64,000 nt of DNA from Pseudoips prasinana. Lineage: Eukaryota > Arthropoda > Insecta > Lepidoptera > Nolidae. How positions within the stretch are numbered: the first letter of the stretch is position 1; each line of letters opens with the position of its first letter. Where the stretch lies: positions 14,526,001-14,590,000 of the forward strand of contig OX621260.1 in NCBI GenBank assembly GCA_951640165.1, in the 5' to 3' direction. Below, in pieces: positions 28,101 through 36,967 of the stretch. The translations under genes and the position numbers were made by a program. The notes below the pieces were generated by a model that saw nothing but the letters and a program-made list of their open reading frames with translations, did no database searches and was not told where the DNA came from.

Positions 28101-30916
28101 AACAGTGACTGAAGTAGGTCAGGTCCGGGTAGCAACACGTCGTTCAGGCTTCTTACCTCAAACTTGGCGGCAGCGTCGAATACTATTCTTGGCTTCTTCT
28201 TTACAGGATGTACGACCGCAAAGTGAGGTAAATAAAATGTTCTTCCGACCGTGAGAGATTTGGGCACCTTCTCTGCGTACCCAGCTGAGCAGCTCAACTC
28301 ATTGTCACGACTTAGCTTCCTCTCAATGTAGGCTAAGCGTCGGTATGCTTGCGCATAATTGTAAGGCAAGGTCTCGCCTTCTTTACGCCACAGCAATCCG
28401 GTTTCAAAGCGTCCGCATGGCAATCTTCTCGTAGTCTTTTCCAGGATCTCCAGGGCTCTTCCTTCATTGTCGTTGCTCGGTAATCGGGCTTGAATCCCCA
28501 GTGATTCCAACTGGAAGTGGTGACGTACGACTTCTTCTGTATCTTCCTTGCTGTCGCAAAGAAAGTTGACCACTGCGTTGGCTCCTATGTCGCATCCGTG
28601 TAGCACCCAACCGAGATTGGTAAGGGATGCTGCGGGATCTGCGGCTCTTCCTTTCTTCAGTCTTCTTGTGACTATAAGGCCCCAATTGTCTTGGCCAATT
28701 AACAGCTTAGGTCTCTCTCTTGAGTACGCGAGCTGCTTCTGTATACCTTTCAGGTGCGCACAGTTTTCTATTGCGCGTATATCAACTTCTTGTTCGGACA
28801 ACTTCAAGTTATCAATCGTTCTCGCATTGAGAGATCTCTTATCTCTCCGATGGCTCCCTCGTATCTTCAATGATATTCTTTGGGAATTGTTTTTCTTGAA
28901 GGTTTCCCCACCAATAGTTTCAATGGTGAGCGTTTCCGTCTTCCCTTCGGCGCCGATTTGTTTAGCGACCGATGAGTCGAGCAGAGTAATTGTTGACCCC
29001 TCATCCAATAGGGCCAGCACGCGGGCCTGTCCGCAAGGTCCGAACAGGTCTACCGGTACCATCTTCAAGTATGCCTTCTCCTCGGTCTTCGTACAGTGAA
29101 CTGACGTTACTCTTGCGTCACCGTTGCCTTCTGGACCCCGATGTAGTTCCGCGCTTGTAGAAGGCTTGACTATATCCCTCTCTGGCGGCTTCTCAGAGTG
29201 CAGAAGTGTGTGATGCCATCTCCCACATCTCTTGCACATGGGAGCTTTGCAGTTCAATCTTGAGTGTTTGTAGCGAAGACACTTGAAGCATATCTTAACT
29301 TTCTTCACCATATTCCATCTCTCTTCGACGATGGCTTCTTTAAACTTCTTGCAGTCGTAGATGAAGTGACGTTCTTCACATACTGGGCAAGTTATTCTCT
29401 CCTGATCCGCATTCTGTACAGCGTTCACAGGCTTCCTTCTCTGCTCCCAATATCCCTGAGTTGGAGCAGGTGGTCTGTAGGGCTTCTTCGACTCCCGGTA
29501 CGCTTCGGGTGGAGCGAAGTCCCCACACATCTCGGCTACCTCGTCGAGGAATGCTTCGACAAGTATGAGCTCATGTTCATCTTCTTCTTTCCTACTTCTG
29601 TGGTAGGCGAACCAACGGAACTTCATTGATGCAGGCATCTTCTCGACTATGATCTTCATGGTCTCAGGAGAACTCAGGTATTGCGGTTTCTTCATAGCTT
29701 TGATAGTAGCGACTGCATTCTTCACTTTACTTGCGAAGATGCATATGTCGGTGGGGTTCTCGGTGACTCGAGGCAGGTTCTTCATCTTATCCAGCTCCGC
29801 CAAGGCAATAGCTCCAGGTCTTCCATAACGCCTTTCCAAACCCTTCATGACTTCTTCAGGGTGTTCGGCTGTGAATAGCAAGCTCTGGACTGCTTCTTTC
29901 GCCCTGCCTTGTATGCATCTTCGTAGACGGGCCAGGTTCTGTGTGTTGCTGAATGAAGCGGCTGTGTCTTCAAATGACCGCTTAAACGCCAACCATTCTT
30001 CTATGCTGCCGTTGAAGTACGGCAGCTCGCTGTGCCTTGATGTGCTTGCTTCTTGTGACTTCTCAGCTAGTTTATGGATAGCTCGAGCCAGCTCCACCAT
30101 GTCGCTTGATTTTTCTTCTGTTCGACGTTCTGGTTTGTTTTCCCGAACCTCATGTTGATGTCGCCTCTCCCGTGATGATGAGTTCAATATCCATTGTTCA
30201 ATCTCGTGAGTTCGCTCGTACAATGCTTCACCGGCACCCATATCTTCTTCCTCTTCTGATTCCGCTTGTATGAGGTCCAGTTCGGCTTGAGCTACTCTCG
30301 ATCTGGCTTCCGCTATTTGAAGCTCTCTCAGCGCCACTTCTTTCCGTGCTTGTACCTCTGCTCTCCTCCTACGCGACGAGCGAACCGATAGTGTGTCCGG
30401 TTCGCGGGTCGACTTCTTAGGTTGTGGAGGCTTGGCTAGCCGCTGCTTGCCGCTATCCCCTGTGGGCGTAGCGAACTGGAGGTCTTCCCTGACTCGGTCG
30501 AGCCGCTTTCTCTCGGACTCTGCTATGCGGGCCATGACTTCTTCATGCCACCGAATCTCGTCAGCCAGGCTTCTTCTTGAAGACTGCAGCGTTGGATTAT
30601 CTTCTTCTTGACGCGTCTCTTTTGTGATTCCTTCCTCGGCGGCGTAGCTTGTAGACGGCGGCGGTAGTTGCTCCGACGACGCCCCCACGGCCGCTGTTGC
30701 AGGTACTGTAGTATCTCTGTGATGTGAAGGTGACTTCGCTCCTCTTCCCGCCATTGGTGGTAGCGGCTTGGTCAGCGTGGACTGGGTAGAATCACTCGCA
30801 GTTGTTGTCGTAGCAGGTGTGTTCATGCTCCAGTCCGAGGTCGACGGTTCTTCCGTGGTTTTCGACCGCGACGTTGCTGTTCCCGATCGAGACGCTGCTG
30901 ACCTCGTAATTGGCAT
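25115..30916 (-). CDS. BEL/Pao Gag-Pol polyprotein
   Basis: One uninterrupted frame of 1933 residues encodes capsid and all retrotransposition enzymes. Residues 110-250 are charged and coiled-coil-like. Residues 290-470 are a BEL-type Gag (LPYFNGSIEEWLAFKRSFED). Zinc knuckles follow at 510-573 (CPVC, CFKC...H, CKRC). The protease active site ALLDEGS is at 635-641. The reverse transcriptase has MADIQDMFLRI (Asp955) and YMDD (1032-1035). RNase H starts near HTFTDASEEAYS (1208). Integrase has an HH-CC domain (His1555, His1560, Cys1590, Cys1593) and catalytic Asp1626, Asp1688 and Glu1726, followed by the BEL-type C-terminal domain. The ATG is only 41 bases from the 5' LTR. The last 15 or so codons run into the 3' LTR. 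No env is present. It appears intact. Confidence 0.96.
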   Translation of the reverse strand: MPITRSAASRSGTATSRSKTTEEPSTSDWSMNTPATTTTASDSTQSTLTKPLPPMAGRGAKSPSHHRDTTVPATAAVGASSEQLPPPSTSYAAEEGITKETRQEEDNPTLQSSRRSLADEIRWHEEVMARIAESERKRLDRVREDLQFATPTGDSGKQRLAKPPQPKKSTREPDTLSVRSSRRRRAEVQARKEVALRELQIAEARSRVAQAELDLIQAESEEEEDMGAGEALYERTHEIEQWILNSSSRERRHQHEVRENKPERRTEEKSSDMVELARAIHKLAEKSQEASTSRHSELPYFNGSIEEWLAFKRSFEDTAASFSNTQNLARLRRCIQGRAKEAVQSLLFTAEHPEEVMKGLERRYGRPGAIALAELDKMKNLPRVTENPTDICIFASKVKNAVATIKAMKKPQYLSSPETMKIIVEKMPASMKFRWFAYHRSRKEEDEHELILVEAFLDEVAEMCGDFAPPEAYRESKKPYRPPAPTQGYWEQRRKPVNAVQNADQERITCPVCEERHFIYDCKKFKEAIVEERWNMVKKVKICFKCLRYKHSRLNCKAPMCKRCGRWHHTLLHSEKPPERDIVKPSTSAELHRGPEGNGDARVTSVHCTKTEEKAYLKMVPVDLFGPCGQARVLALLDEGSTITLLDSSVAKQIGAEGKTETLTIETIGGETFKKNNSQRISLKIRGSHRRDKRSLNARTIDNLKLSEQEVDIRAIENCAHLKGIQKQLAYSRERPKLLIGQDNWGLIVTRRLKKGRAADPAASLTNLGWVLHGCDIGANAVVNFLCDSKEDTEEVVRHHFQLESLGIQARLPSNDNEGRALEILEKTTRRLPCGRFETGLLWRKEGETLPYNYAQAYRRLAYIERKLSRDNELSCSAGYAEKVPKSLTVGRTFYLPHFAVVHPVKKKPRIVFDAAAKFEVRSLNDVLLPGPDLLQSLFGVLLRFREGPVAVMADIQDMFLRIKIKEEDRDSLRFLWRDSTENSKPDEYRMTSVIFGAASSPATAIYVMNKNAEEFRDTHPEAVRAIRRNHYMDDYLQSFATEREAKKISRDVQEIHAKADLHLKGWASNHPKVLQAYENKGEKDIVDIMKEEKTLGLRWFVRKDFLSFNIGLRNTSEALISGREIPTKREVTSAVMSTFDPMGFAAPVLIQGKKLIQDIWRTKIGWDDKINEDQLQRWSRYLEEVSTLDRVRIPRCITKNKGRGQLHTFTDASEEAYSAAVYWREQLPDGSIHVTLIAGKARVTPTKPISIPRLELQAALLGSRLAATVERESELEVTRKIYWTDSSTVLQWIKADPRKFKTFVAHRLAEIEETTKPGDWRWVPTKLNPADDATRGTPNEFNQTARWFQGPTFLRCQEGEWPFRSFTLESTSEEVKKIEKIATISTFEGNSPEPERFSTWLKLLRTTARAFTFVDLLRRNKQAVNAARRRHEDSWKPNKKSTAQKKVSINVPRRKERPKLHFPPIEEKYIKKAEEHLLKMSQQSSFAREIKLLKEGKPLENSSRLKKIDVYIDSGGVVKLRSRVRKYFQEERKSDPIVLDGKHKIARLIIEYYHRKFLHGNTATVMNEIRQKYWILGLRTTVKAIIHLCQWCKTKKSGPQIPPTGDLPRERLQHHQYPFSCTAVDYFGPMQVTVGRRIEKRWGALFTCLTTRAVHLELVHSLSTSSMIMALRRMAARRGTPKIIFSDNGTNFVGANRELEEAAEVEGITWKFIPPGSPSMGGAWERLVRSVKVALQAVLNERHPPEEVLHTLFTEVEHVVNSRPLTDISMDPDDEESLTPNHFLLGRSCGAVEPGEFEDKVLIGKSSWRTAQRLTDHFWRRWVKEYLPTLMPRKINGRETSDPVVGDIVLIVDATLPRNSWPRGEVVNTYPGPDGRTRILDVRTSGGVLRRATRRVIVVVPATPSPEPDGVLRTAGETVGDGPRQLSAGNSS

Positions 30917-30934
30917 ACCCTGACCAGTTCCCGG

Positions 30935-30952
30935 ATCCGGCTCGAAGGACCA
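30935..30952 (-). promoter_or_regulatory. BEL primer binding site, tRNA-Tyr type
   Basis: The plus strand reads ATCCGGCTCGAAGGACCA, which equals the 3' end of eukaryotic tRNA-Tyr as I know it, including CCA. On the element strand this is the complementary primer site beginning TGGTCCTTCGAG. It lies five bases inside the 5' LTR. Here reverse transcription of the minus-strand DNA would start. Confidence 0.8.
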
Positions 30953-31564
30953 AGTTATATAGTGGATCGATTGAACAATCCACTAAGTGTTGTTGTGGAA
31001 AAATGTGCTACTGATTCCCGCTTATCCTTTTCCTCTGAAGGGCCCAACAAACGTGTACGGTTCCCAGGTTACAGTTAACCGTACACGCAGAAACAATGGG
31101 CTGGCACCCTTCCAATATAGGAATCGGACTGCAGATCCAGCGCCGGGTGGGTTCGTAACTGGTACAGGGTAGCACCAGGGGAGGCCAACGTCGACTCGAC
31201 AGGAACAACACGATTGTAGATAGTAGAATCTTCACTTTTATTGTCACGAGAGTTTCTTGTTTACAATTTGCTTCTAGTACTACTGCTGGATACGGAATGA
31301 ATATCCAAGAAAATCGCACAGTTTATATACAGAATTGATGTCTTTGTTCTTTAGGGTTCACCAATCAGCGTGAAGCGCCTAATCCAAAAGTACCCTCTTT
31401 TCACTTTTGGTTAAAATGTTTTAAAAAGTAATATCGAAATACCCACTGAACAAAATCATCAATTTTACAAAATTTTTCCCAAAGTTGGATTTATAATGAC
31501 ACCCTTATTTTTCTAGGGTGTAAAATAAAATTACAAACCAGAATATACATATATATAAATAGGT

Positions 31565-31685
31565 ATATAGCGAAATAGCTGAGTTATATCGCTTTTTATG
31601 AAACTGTCGTCGTGACGGTACAGTTTCGAGGTAGCTAAGCGCCTGCCAAAATAAAATGCTTAATAACTCAGCTTTCCGCTATATG
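31565..31685. other. Conserved nested hairpin in the BEL LTR
   Basis: TATAGCGAAATAGCTGAGTTAT pairs with ATAACTCAGCTTTCCGCTATA at the outer arms, and GAAACTGT pairs with ACAGTTTC inside around CGTCGTGACG. The copy at 24328-24445 differs by one base. It may act in the LTR RNA, for example in packaging or 3' end formation. No function can be assigned. Confidence 0.5.
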
Positions 31686-32290
31686 ACCCTTACAAATTTG
31701 GTATGCTCTGATAGGCCTCGATTAGGGCTATCCAATAAAACAATCAGGTTACATATAGCTATAACCATTAAAAAGATATAGGCAAAAAACCTATCTAGGC
31801 TACCTAGGTCGGTACTACGTGACCTAGGTAGATAACCTTTACAAATTTGGTGTGCTTTGATAGGCCTCGATTAGGGCTATCCAATAAAATAATCAGTTTG
31901 CATATAGCTATGAAAACAAGCGAAGTTTACGCAAAAAACCTATTTAGGTTATCTAGGTCGGTACTACGCGACCTAGGTATATAATTTGTATAACTTAGGT
32001 ACGTTGTGATAAACCTTGATTAGGACTATCTAAAACAACAATTAGGTTATATGTAGCTATAACCAGAAACGAAGTATACGCAAAAACATATCTAGGTTAC
32101 CTAGGTTGTTACTACGTGACCTAGGTATATAATCTGAATAACTTAGGTACGTTATGATAGACCTTGATTAGGACTATCTAAAACAACAATTAGGTTATAT
32201 GTAGCTATAACCAGAAACGAAGTATACGCAAAAACCTATCTAGGTTATCTAGGTTGTTACTTCGTGACCTAGATTATTCTAGGTCCCAAT
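31680..32290. repeat. Four tandem ~127-bp units in the BEL 5' LTR
   Basis: Each unit carries a TAGG(A/G)CTATC segment, an ATATAGCTAT or ATGTAGCTAT segment and a CTAGGT...ACTACG(T/C)GACCTAG(G/A) motif. Units are diverged from each other and the last two are the most alike. The other LTR has only one unit (about 24440-24605). Confidence 0.8.
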
Positions 32291-32788
32291 TTAGTTTAAT
32301 CATTGTAAAACTAACTTATCTTTACATGATGACAATGATTTGATATGGCCTAGGTAACCCAGGTAGTCTAGGTATGCATGGAAAACCTAGAAATCTAGAA
32401 TTTGTTATAACTTCTAAATTCCTAGGGTTAGGTGAATGAAATTTAAATATGTTATACATATAGGTAAAAATAAAGTAATTACATAGGTTTTAACTTTGTA
32501 AAACCTAAAACCTAACTGTGAAAAATAGTCTAACTTTTTAATTTGCTAATATCTACTAAGATGTTAAAGTTTTATGAAAATATCAATTAAATGTAAGTAT
32601 ATCTACCGTAACTATCCAAACAAACATTCGCGATGACTTAAAAATGTTAAATTGAAGTACTATTGTCATCTTTAGCGAAATGTTTTGAATATTTACGTGA
32701 AACGTAATTGGCTGAGATAGTTCTGCACCTCCCGTAGTTAGGATGAGTTGCCGGCCGAAAGTTGCCTGGGTCCGTCGCCAACAACTGC

Positions 32789-33168
32789 CTATGCGAAAAG
32801 GAAGGATAAGGCAGGAAGGAATTATTGTGTAACCGTGTACACTAAGGTATTATTATAACGTAACAGTTTTTGGGATCAACAGTCTACCCATATCGGATAT
32901 GCAATTCCAATAAGTCTATTTAATTTGTTCTAAGTAATAACACATAATTTTTTGGCAAAAATCTCATGCAAACTATAGTAAACATTCTCTAGTAACATAC
33001 ATATTATTTAATTTCGTTTTAAACAATTTTCCATTTGATTGATCTTCTTGTAATTCTTGGCTTGGTTCGATTCCCACCCGCACTTACATTTATAAAGTTC
33101 ATTAAAAGGAAAGAAAAAGTCTGAATCTTGTTTTCAGCCTAGCGTGTGGTTTTCGCCGAGAAATAATA
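32789..33168. other. Flank of the BEL element, mostly unrecognised
   Basis: Continues family A for a few bases (CTATGCGAAAAGG), then AT-rich sequence. A stray B-box-like GGTTCGATTCCCACCCGCAC near 33065 is probably a SINE-head fragment. Confidence 0.45.
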
Positions 33169-33169
33169 A

Positions 33170-33390
33170 TAATAGGGCCATCCCATACCATCTCGTGGGT
33201 GTCGTAAAAGGCGATTAAGGAATACAACAGTTAGATGGACAGCAGCGACACTACTTCCACTTAACTGAGGTCGCCAACTCCCATGTCAAACGCGGTGACT
33301 AGAATATCTCCAAATGGCAACGTTATTGAAACCGTTGAGTAGGCCTATCCAGCAGTGGAGGATATCAGGATGATGATATTGATGTTTATA
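33170..33390 (+). repeat. LINE-tail repeat with GAT-rich end
   Basis: CATCTCGTGGGTGTCGTAAA, AGGCGATTAAGG, GGCCTATCCAGCAGTGGAGG and GATGATGATATTGATG form a 3' tail common in lepidopteran RTE-like LINEs. No coding domain is retained. Confidence 0.55.
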
Positions 33391-33464
33391 ATAGTAGAAA
33401 AAGAAATCATAGTCATTATAAAAACTATCATTTAAAAAGTAAAAAAACAATAATTCATAAAGAC

Positions 33465-33715
33465 GGTCACCGTAGCCTAGTTGGTAGTGATCCTGCCTAC
33501 GAATCTGGTGGTCCTGGGTTCGAATCCCGGTAAGTGCAAATATTTGTGTGATGAGCACGAATATTTGTTTCTGAGTCATGGATGTTTTCTAAGTATATAA
33601 ATATTTATCTATCTATATAAGTATGTATGTCATCGCCTGGTACCCATAGTACAAGCTTTGCTTAGTTTGGGGCTAGGATGATCTGTGTGACATTGTCCCT
33701 AGATATTATTATTAT
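33465..33715 (+). mobile_element. SINE-A, full-length copy
   Basis: GGTCACCGTAGCCTAGTTGG (A-box) and GGTTCGAATCCCGGTAAGTG (B-box), then ATGAGCACGAATATTTG and the AAGCTTTGCTTAGTTTGGGG tail with (ATT)n. Very similar to 9187-9425 and 61889-62130. Confidence 0.85.
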
Positions 33716-33723
33716 TATTAAAG

Positions 33724-33863
33724 TACAGACGCCAGCACATCCAGCTACCTCAACCTGTCTAATTTCTTTGTAGATTTTCAACTTTATTACATAAGTATAA
33801 GGTTCACTTTCAATTGTGGAAAGTTGACAGATTGGGGTAGCTTGATTTGCTGGCCTGTTGGTA
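33724..33863. mobile_element. MITE-2, right end decayed
   Basis: The left end TACAGACGCCAGCACATCC matches 17163 and 55025 and is followed by AGCTACCTCAACCTGTC. The right end (TTGACAGATTGGGGTAGCTT, then GCTGGC) has lost the last matching bases. It sits immediately after the SINE-A tail. Confidence 0.6.
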
Positions 33864-33989
33864 AAGTTTCTAATGTGAGTATTGGCATTCCTGGAGCTGT
33901 GTTGGTTTTGGTAAGATGGCGTTAAAAGCGTCTTAATTGCGTTAAGATTGTGTAGAATGGATTTTATTAATTCGAGTCTGAACACTACG

Positions 33990-34070
33990 GCGCGGTGGCG
34001 GAGCGGTTAACGCTCATGAGGCCGGATACCCCGTGGTTCGTGGGTTCGATTCCCACCCACACAAAAATTT
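33990..34070 (+). repeat. tRNA-like SINE head
   Basis: GGTGGCGGAGCGGTTAACGC (A-box) and GTGGGTTCGATTCCCACCCA (B-box) resemble a tRNA-Ser/Leu-type gene in spacing. There is no matching acceptor stem, so a real tRNA gene is unlikely. The body after it is not shared with other SINEs here. Confidence 0.5.
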
Positions 34071-34094
34071 TACAACGCATTAAAAAAAGATAAG

Positions 34095-34153
34095 TACATG
34101 AAACTTGTTTAAAATATTGATTTCTCATCAATATTTTAAACAAGGTTCATGTA
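34095..34153. repeat. Near-perfect 27-bp palindrome, 5-base loop
   Basis: Arms 34095-34121 and 34127-34153 are complementary except for one G-T type position. The loop is TTCTC. It encodes nothing. Confidence 0.85.
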
Positions 34154-34261
34154 TCTTGGAATGCACCAGGGCAGAAGCATAACACTTAGCGTGCTAAATA
34201 TGAAGATGGACTGACACTGATTATAGACATAATACAAATATATCTTAACGTGGTTCTTACT

Positions 34262-34540
34262 GGACTACTTTGGTGGAGTTTTGTAACCAAAACGGGACAA
34301 TTTACAGTAATATGCCACTTTCCTACACTTGTCTACGTTGTCAAAGACTTTTGTCAAAAAATCCAACAATTATGCACATAAAATCTCGAATTAAAACAGT
34401 TCTAATAAATGAAGCTATGCCAAGATGTGTCTTTTCCGCATTGACGCCAAAACTGCGGCGGAAATCTTCTTAGGTGTCAACCTAAGAAGATTTCCGCCGC
34501 AGTTTTGGCGTCAATGCGGAACAGTCATGTTAACGTCAAG
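34262..34540 (+). repeat. Family E copy ending in a perfect 42-bp palindrome
   Basis: TATGCCACTTTCCTACACTTG, GTCTACGTTGTCAAAGA, ATCCAAC, CTCGAATTAAAACAGTT and TTTCCGCATTGACGCCAAAA match family E (40521-40830, 54155-54925). At 34434-34475 and 34480-34521 the terminal GCATTGACGCCAAAACT region is present as a perfect inverted copy with a 4-base spacer (GTCA). Ordinary family E copies do not have the second arm. Confidence 0.75.
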
Positions 34541-34904
34541 TAAAAAAACATTGAAGCACCCACTTTCATTGCGGTTCTATTACTCAAAGGGCTATTAGCT
34601 TAATAGAAAAAGTTTTAGTTAAATATATTTTTTTTCTTCAATAAAAGAATAGTGAACTCCTGTATCGCGGCTTACTTTATAACCATGCAATGGCGGCCAC
34701 AATGCAAATACAGACCCGGAAAGACTGCATATATATCTATACTGCATATAGATAACACAAATAGTTACCCCGAGCGGAAATAGAAGCCGGGATACGAAGA
34801 GTCGAGGCGACTGTTCTAACCGCTTTGCCACACGTGCAACTGTTTTCGTAACTTAAGCCGGAATATTTTCACCAGTAATTTGTTTTGTGAGCAATGCTGC
34901 ACTT
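34541..34904. other. Mostly unrecognised; weak tRNA-like block on the minus strand
   Basis: Around 34770-34840 the minus strand has TGGCAAAGCGGTTAGAACAG and CCCGGCTTCTATTTCC, an eroded tRNA-like head. Nothing else stands out. Confidence 0.4.
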
Positions 34905-35165
34905 ACTCATCGTTTGGGCAGTGGTTACCCTAGTGTCAGAGTTGTTCAAGCCGCCCACTAGGCCTCTGACATAGCTTAACGACAGTTGCCTAATGACTAC
35001 AACCGGGAGCGACAGCTTAACGTGGCCTCCGGAGCACGGATACAGTCAGAAATAAAACTCCTTTTGGTGGTCACCCATCGGTGGATTGACAGCGAGTCAA
35101 GTTGCTTAACCTCCCCGATTACTTACGGACCGGTGACAGCATCTGCCTATGAGCTAAAGCTATGA
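34905..35165 (+). repeat. Family A copy
   Basis: TGGGCAGTGGTTACCCTAGT, GTCAGAGTTGTTCAAGCCGC, AGGCCTCTGACATAGCTTAA and AACGTGGCCTCCGGAGCACG, then GTGGATTGACAGCGAGTCAA and CCGGTGACAGCATCTGC. It is one of the longest family A copies here. No protein is recognised. Confidence 0.65.
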
Positions 35166-35629
35166 TAACAAAACAAGCGAAGCCGCAGGAAGCCATTAAT
35201 ACTTGCAAAACCTCTTTTCCATTTCATTTCACTCAAGATGTCGGGATTACTTCCTTCAACATTGTAATATTATACCTACATATATATTCTGTTTTAGCAG
35301 CGTAAAAAGCTTTATGCATGTAAGGGTAGGTACAGTACGACCACTTTTCAATGCTCCTTAGATTTTTCACCCTGTGATTGTTGACAAATAAAATAACAGA
35401 TTATTTTATTATGGAACCATCTTTAAAAACAGAACACTCACAAAGAAGACCTCACAAATAGTTGTCACATAGCGAGGCGACTATCTTAACTGCTGCGAAC
35501 TTTTTATAATCTGACAGTATTGATAGGTAAACTCAGAACAATAGTTATATTCTCTTTGATTACACTTATTGTGGTGGGGGTCGCAACTAAACGCTACTAC
35601 GGGTACGCATGGGTATATTTATAATTATG
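35166..35629. other. No recognised feature
   Basis: AT-rich interval. A segment near 35465 (AGCGAGGCGACTATCTTAAC) is faintly tRNA-like in reverse. Confidence 0.4.
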
Positions 35630-36967
35630 TTGATGACATTGATGACATTTTCCTGTGCTTTACTAACCGTCGCAATTTGGCGCGAGTGCATTCGGCTGTT
35701 ATAACATGATAACAAATTTGTTGAGTTACCTTAAAGCATATTTAAACTTCGACGTCTGGCCATACTGTATTCATTTGTATTGACGACATTTTGCTATGCT
35801 TGACTACCCGTCGCAACGTTGCGCGAGTGTATTCGGCTGTTAAAACATAATTATGAATTCGTCTAGTTATCTTAGAGCATATGTAAACATGGATTTCTGG
35901 GCGTACTGTATTCATGTGTATTGATGACATTTTCCTGTAATTTACTATCCGTCGCAACGTGACGCGAGTGCATTCGGCTGTTAAAACATAATTATGAATT
36001 CGTCTAGTTACCTTAGAGCATATGTAAACATGGATTTCTGGTCGTACTGTATTCATGTGTATAGATCACATTTTCCTGTGCTTTACTATCCGTCGCAACG
36101 TGACGCGAGTGCATTCGGCTGTTAAAACATAATTATGAATTCGTCTAGTTATCTTAGAGCATATGTAAACATGGATTTCTGGTCGTATATTCATGTTTAT
36201 TGATGACATTTTTCTGTGCTTTACTATCCGTCGCAACGTGACGCGAGTGCATTCGGCTGTTAAAACATGATAACGAATTCGTCGAGTTACCTTAAAGCAT
36301 ATTTAAACGTGGTCGTCTGTTCGTACTGTGTCCTTGTGTATTGATGACATTATCCTGTGCTTTACTATCCGTCGCAACGTGACGCGAGTGCATTCGGCTG
36401 TTAAAACATGATAACGAATTCGTCGAGTTACCTTAGAGCATATGTAAACGTGGTCTACTCGTCGTACTGTATCCATGTGTATTGATAACATTTTCCTGTA
36501 TTTTACTATCCGTCGGAATGTGGTGTGAGTGCATTCGGTTATTCAAACATGATAACGAATTCGTCGAGTTAGCTTAGAATATATTTAAACGTGGTCGTCT
36601 GATCGTATTGTATCCATGTGTATTGATGACATTTTCCTATTCTTCTCTATCCGTCGCAACGTGGCGCGAGTGTATGCGTCCATTAAAACATAATAACAAA
36701 TTCGTCGAGTTACCTTAAAGCATATTTAATTTTCGTAGTCTGGTCGTACTGTATTCATGTGTATTGATGACATTCTCCTGTGTTTCACTATCCGTCACAA
36801 CGTAGCGCGTGTGCATTCGGCTATTTAAAAATGATAACGAATTCGTCGAGTTACTTTAAAGCCTATTTAAAAATAGTCATCAGGTCGTACTGTATCCATG
36901 TATATTGATGATATTTTCCTGTGCTTTACTATCCGTCGCAACGTGGCGCGAGTGCATTTAGCTGTTA
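35630..36967. repeat. 141-bp tandem array, about 9.5 units
   Basis: The CGTCGCAA(C/T)GT anchor recurs at 35668, 35809, 35950, 36091, 36229, 36370, 36511, 36652, 36793 (as CGTCAC) and 36934. The spacing is 141 bp except once (138). Other landmarks in each unit are GCGAGTGCATTCGGCTGTTA, AATTCGTC.AGTTA and TGTATTGATGACATTTTCC. Because 141 is a multiple of three, minus-strand open frames repeat every 47 codons. These are a consequence of the period and are not called as genes. Outer units are the most diverged. Confidence 0.93.

Larger units (their letters stand above)
17844..32783 (-). mobile_element. Full-length BEL/Pao LTR retrotransposon, 3' LTR split by a LINE
   Basis: Two direct repeats (right 30958-32783; left 17844-18197 plus 24070-25160) flank one Gag-Pol gene on the minus strand. 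The 5-bp sequence ACTGC lies directly outside both ends (17839-17843 and 32784-32788), which is the target duplication and fixes the boundaries. On the minus strand each LTR begins TGTTGGCGAC. A primer site for tRNA-Tyr sits next to the 5' LTR, and a GCGGGGGAGAC purine-rich tract sits next to the 3' LTR (25161-25171). No env-like frame is present. Removing the nested LINE leaves an element of about 9.1 kb. Confidence 0.93.
30958..32783 (-). repeat. BEL 5' LTR (1826 bp)
   Basis: On the minus strand it begins TGTTGGCGAC at 32783 and ends CACTATA at 30958. It is 381 bp longer than the LINE-free length of the 3' LTR (1445 bp), which equals three extra copies of a unit of about 127 bp. It contains a conserved structured segment at 31565-31685. 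Confidence 0.93.

Noticed and set aside
33990..34070. Possible tRNA gene
   Set aside because: A- and B-boxes are present but acceptor-stem complementarity is missing, so it is called a SINE-like head.
35742..36491. Minus-strand frames of 104 and 62 codons with 47-residue internal repeats
   Set aside because: They follow from a 141-bp tandem period, a multiple of three. Composition and lack of motifs give no support for a protein.
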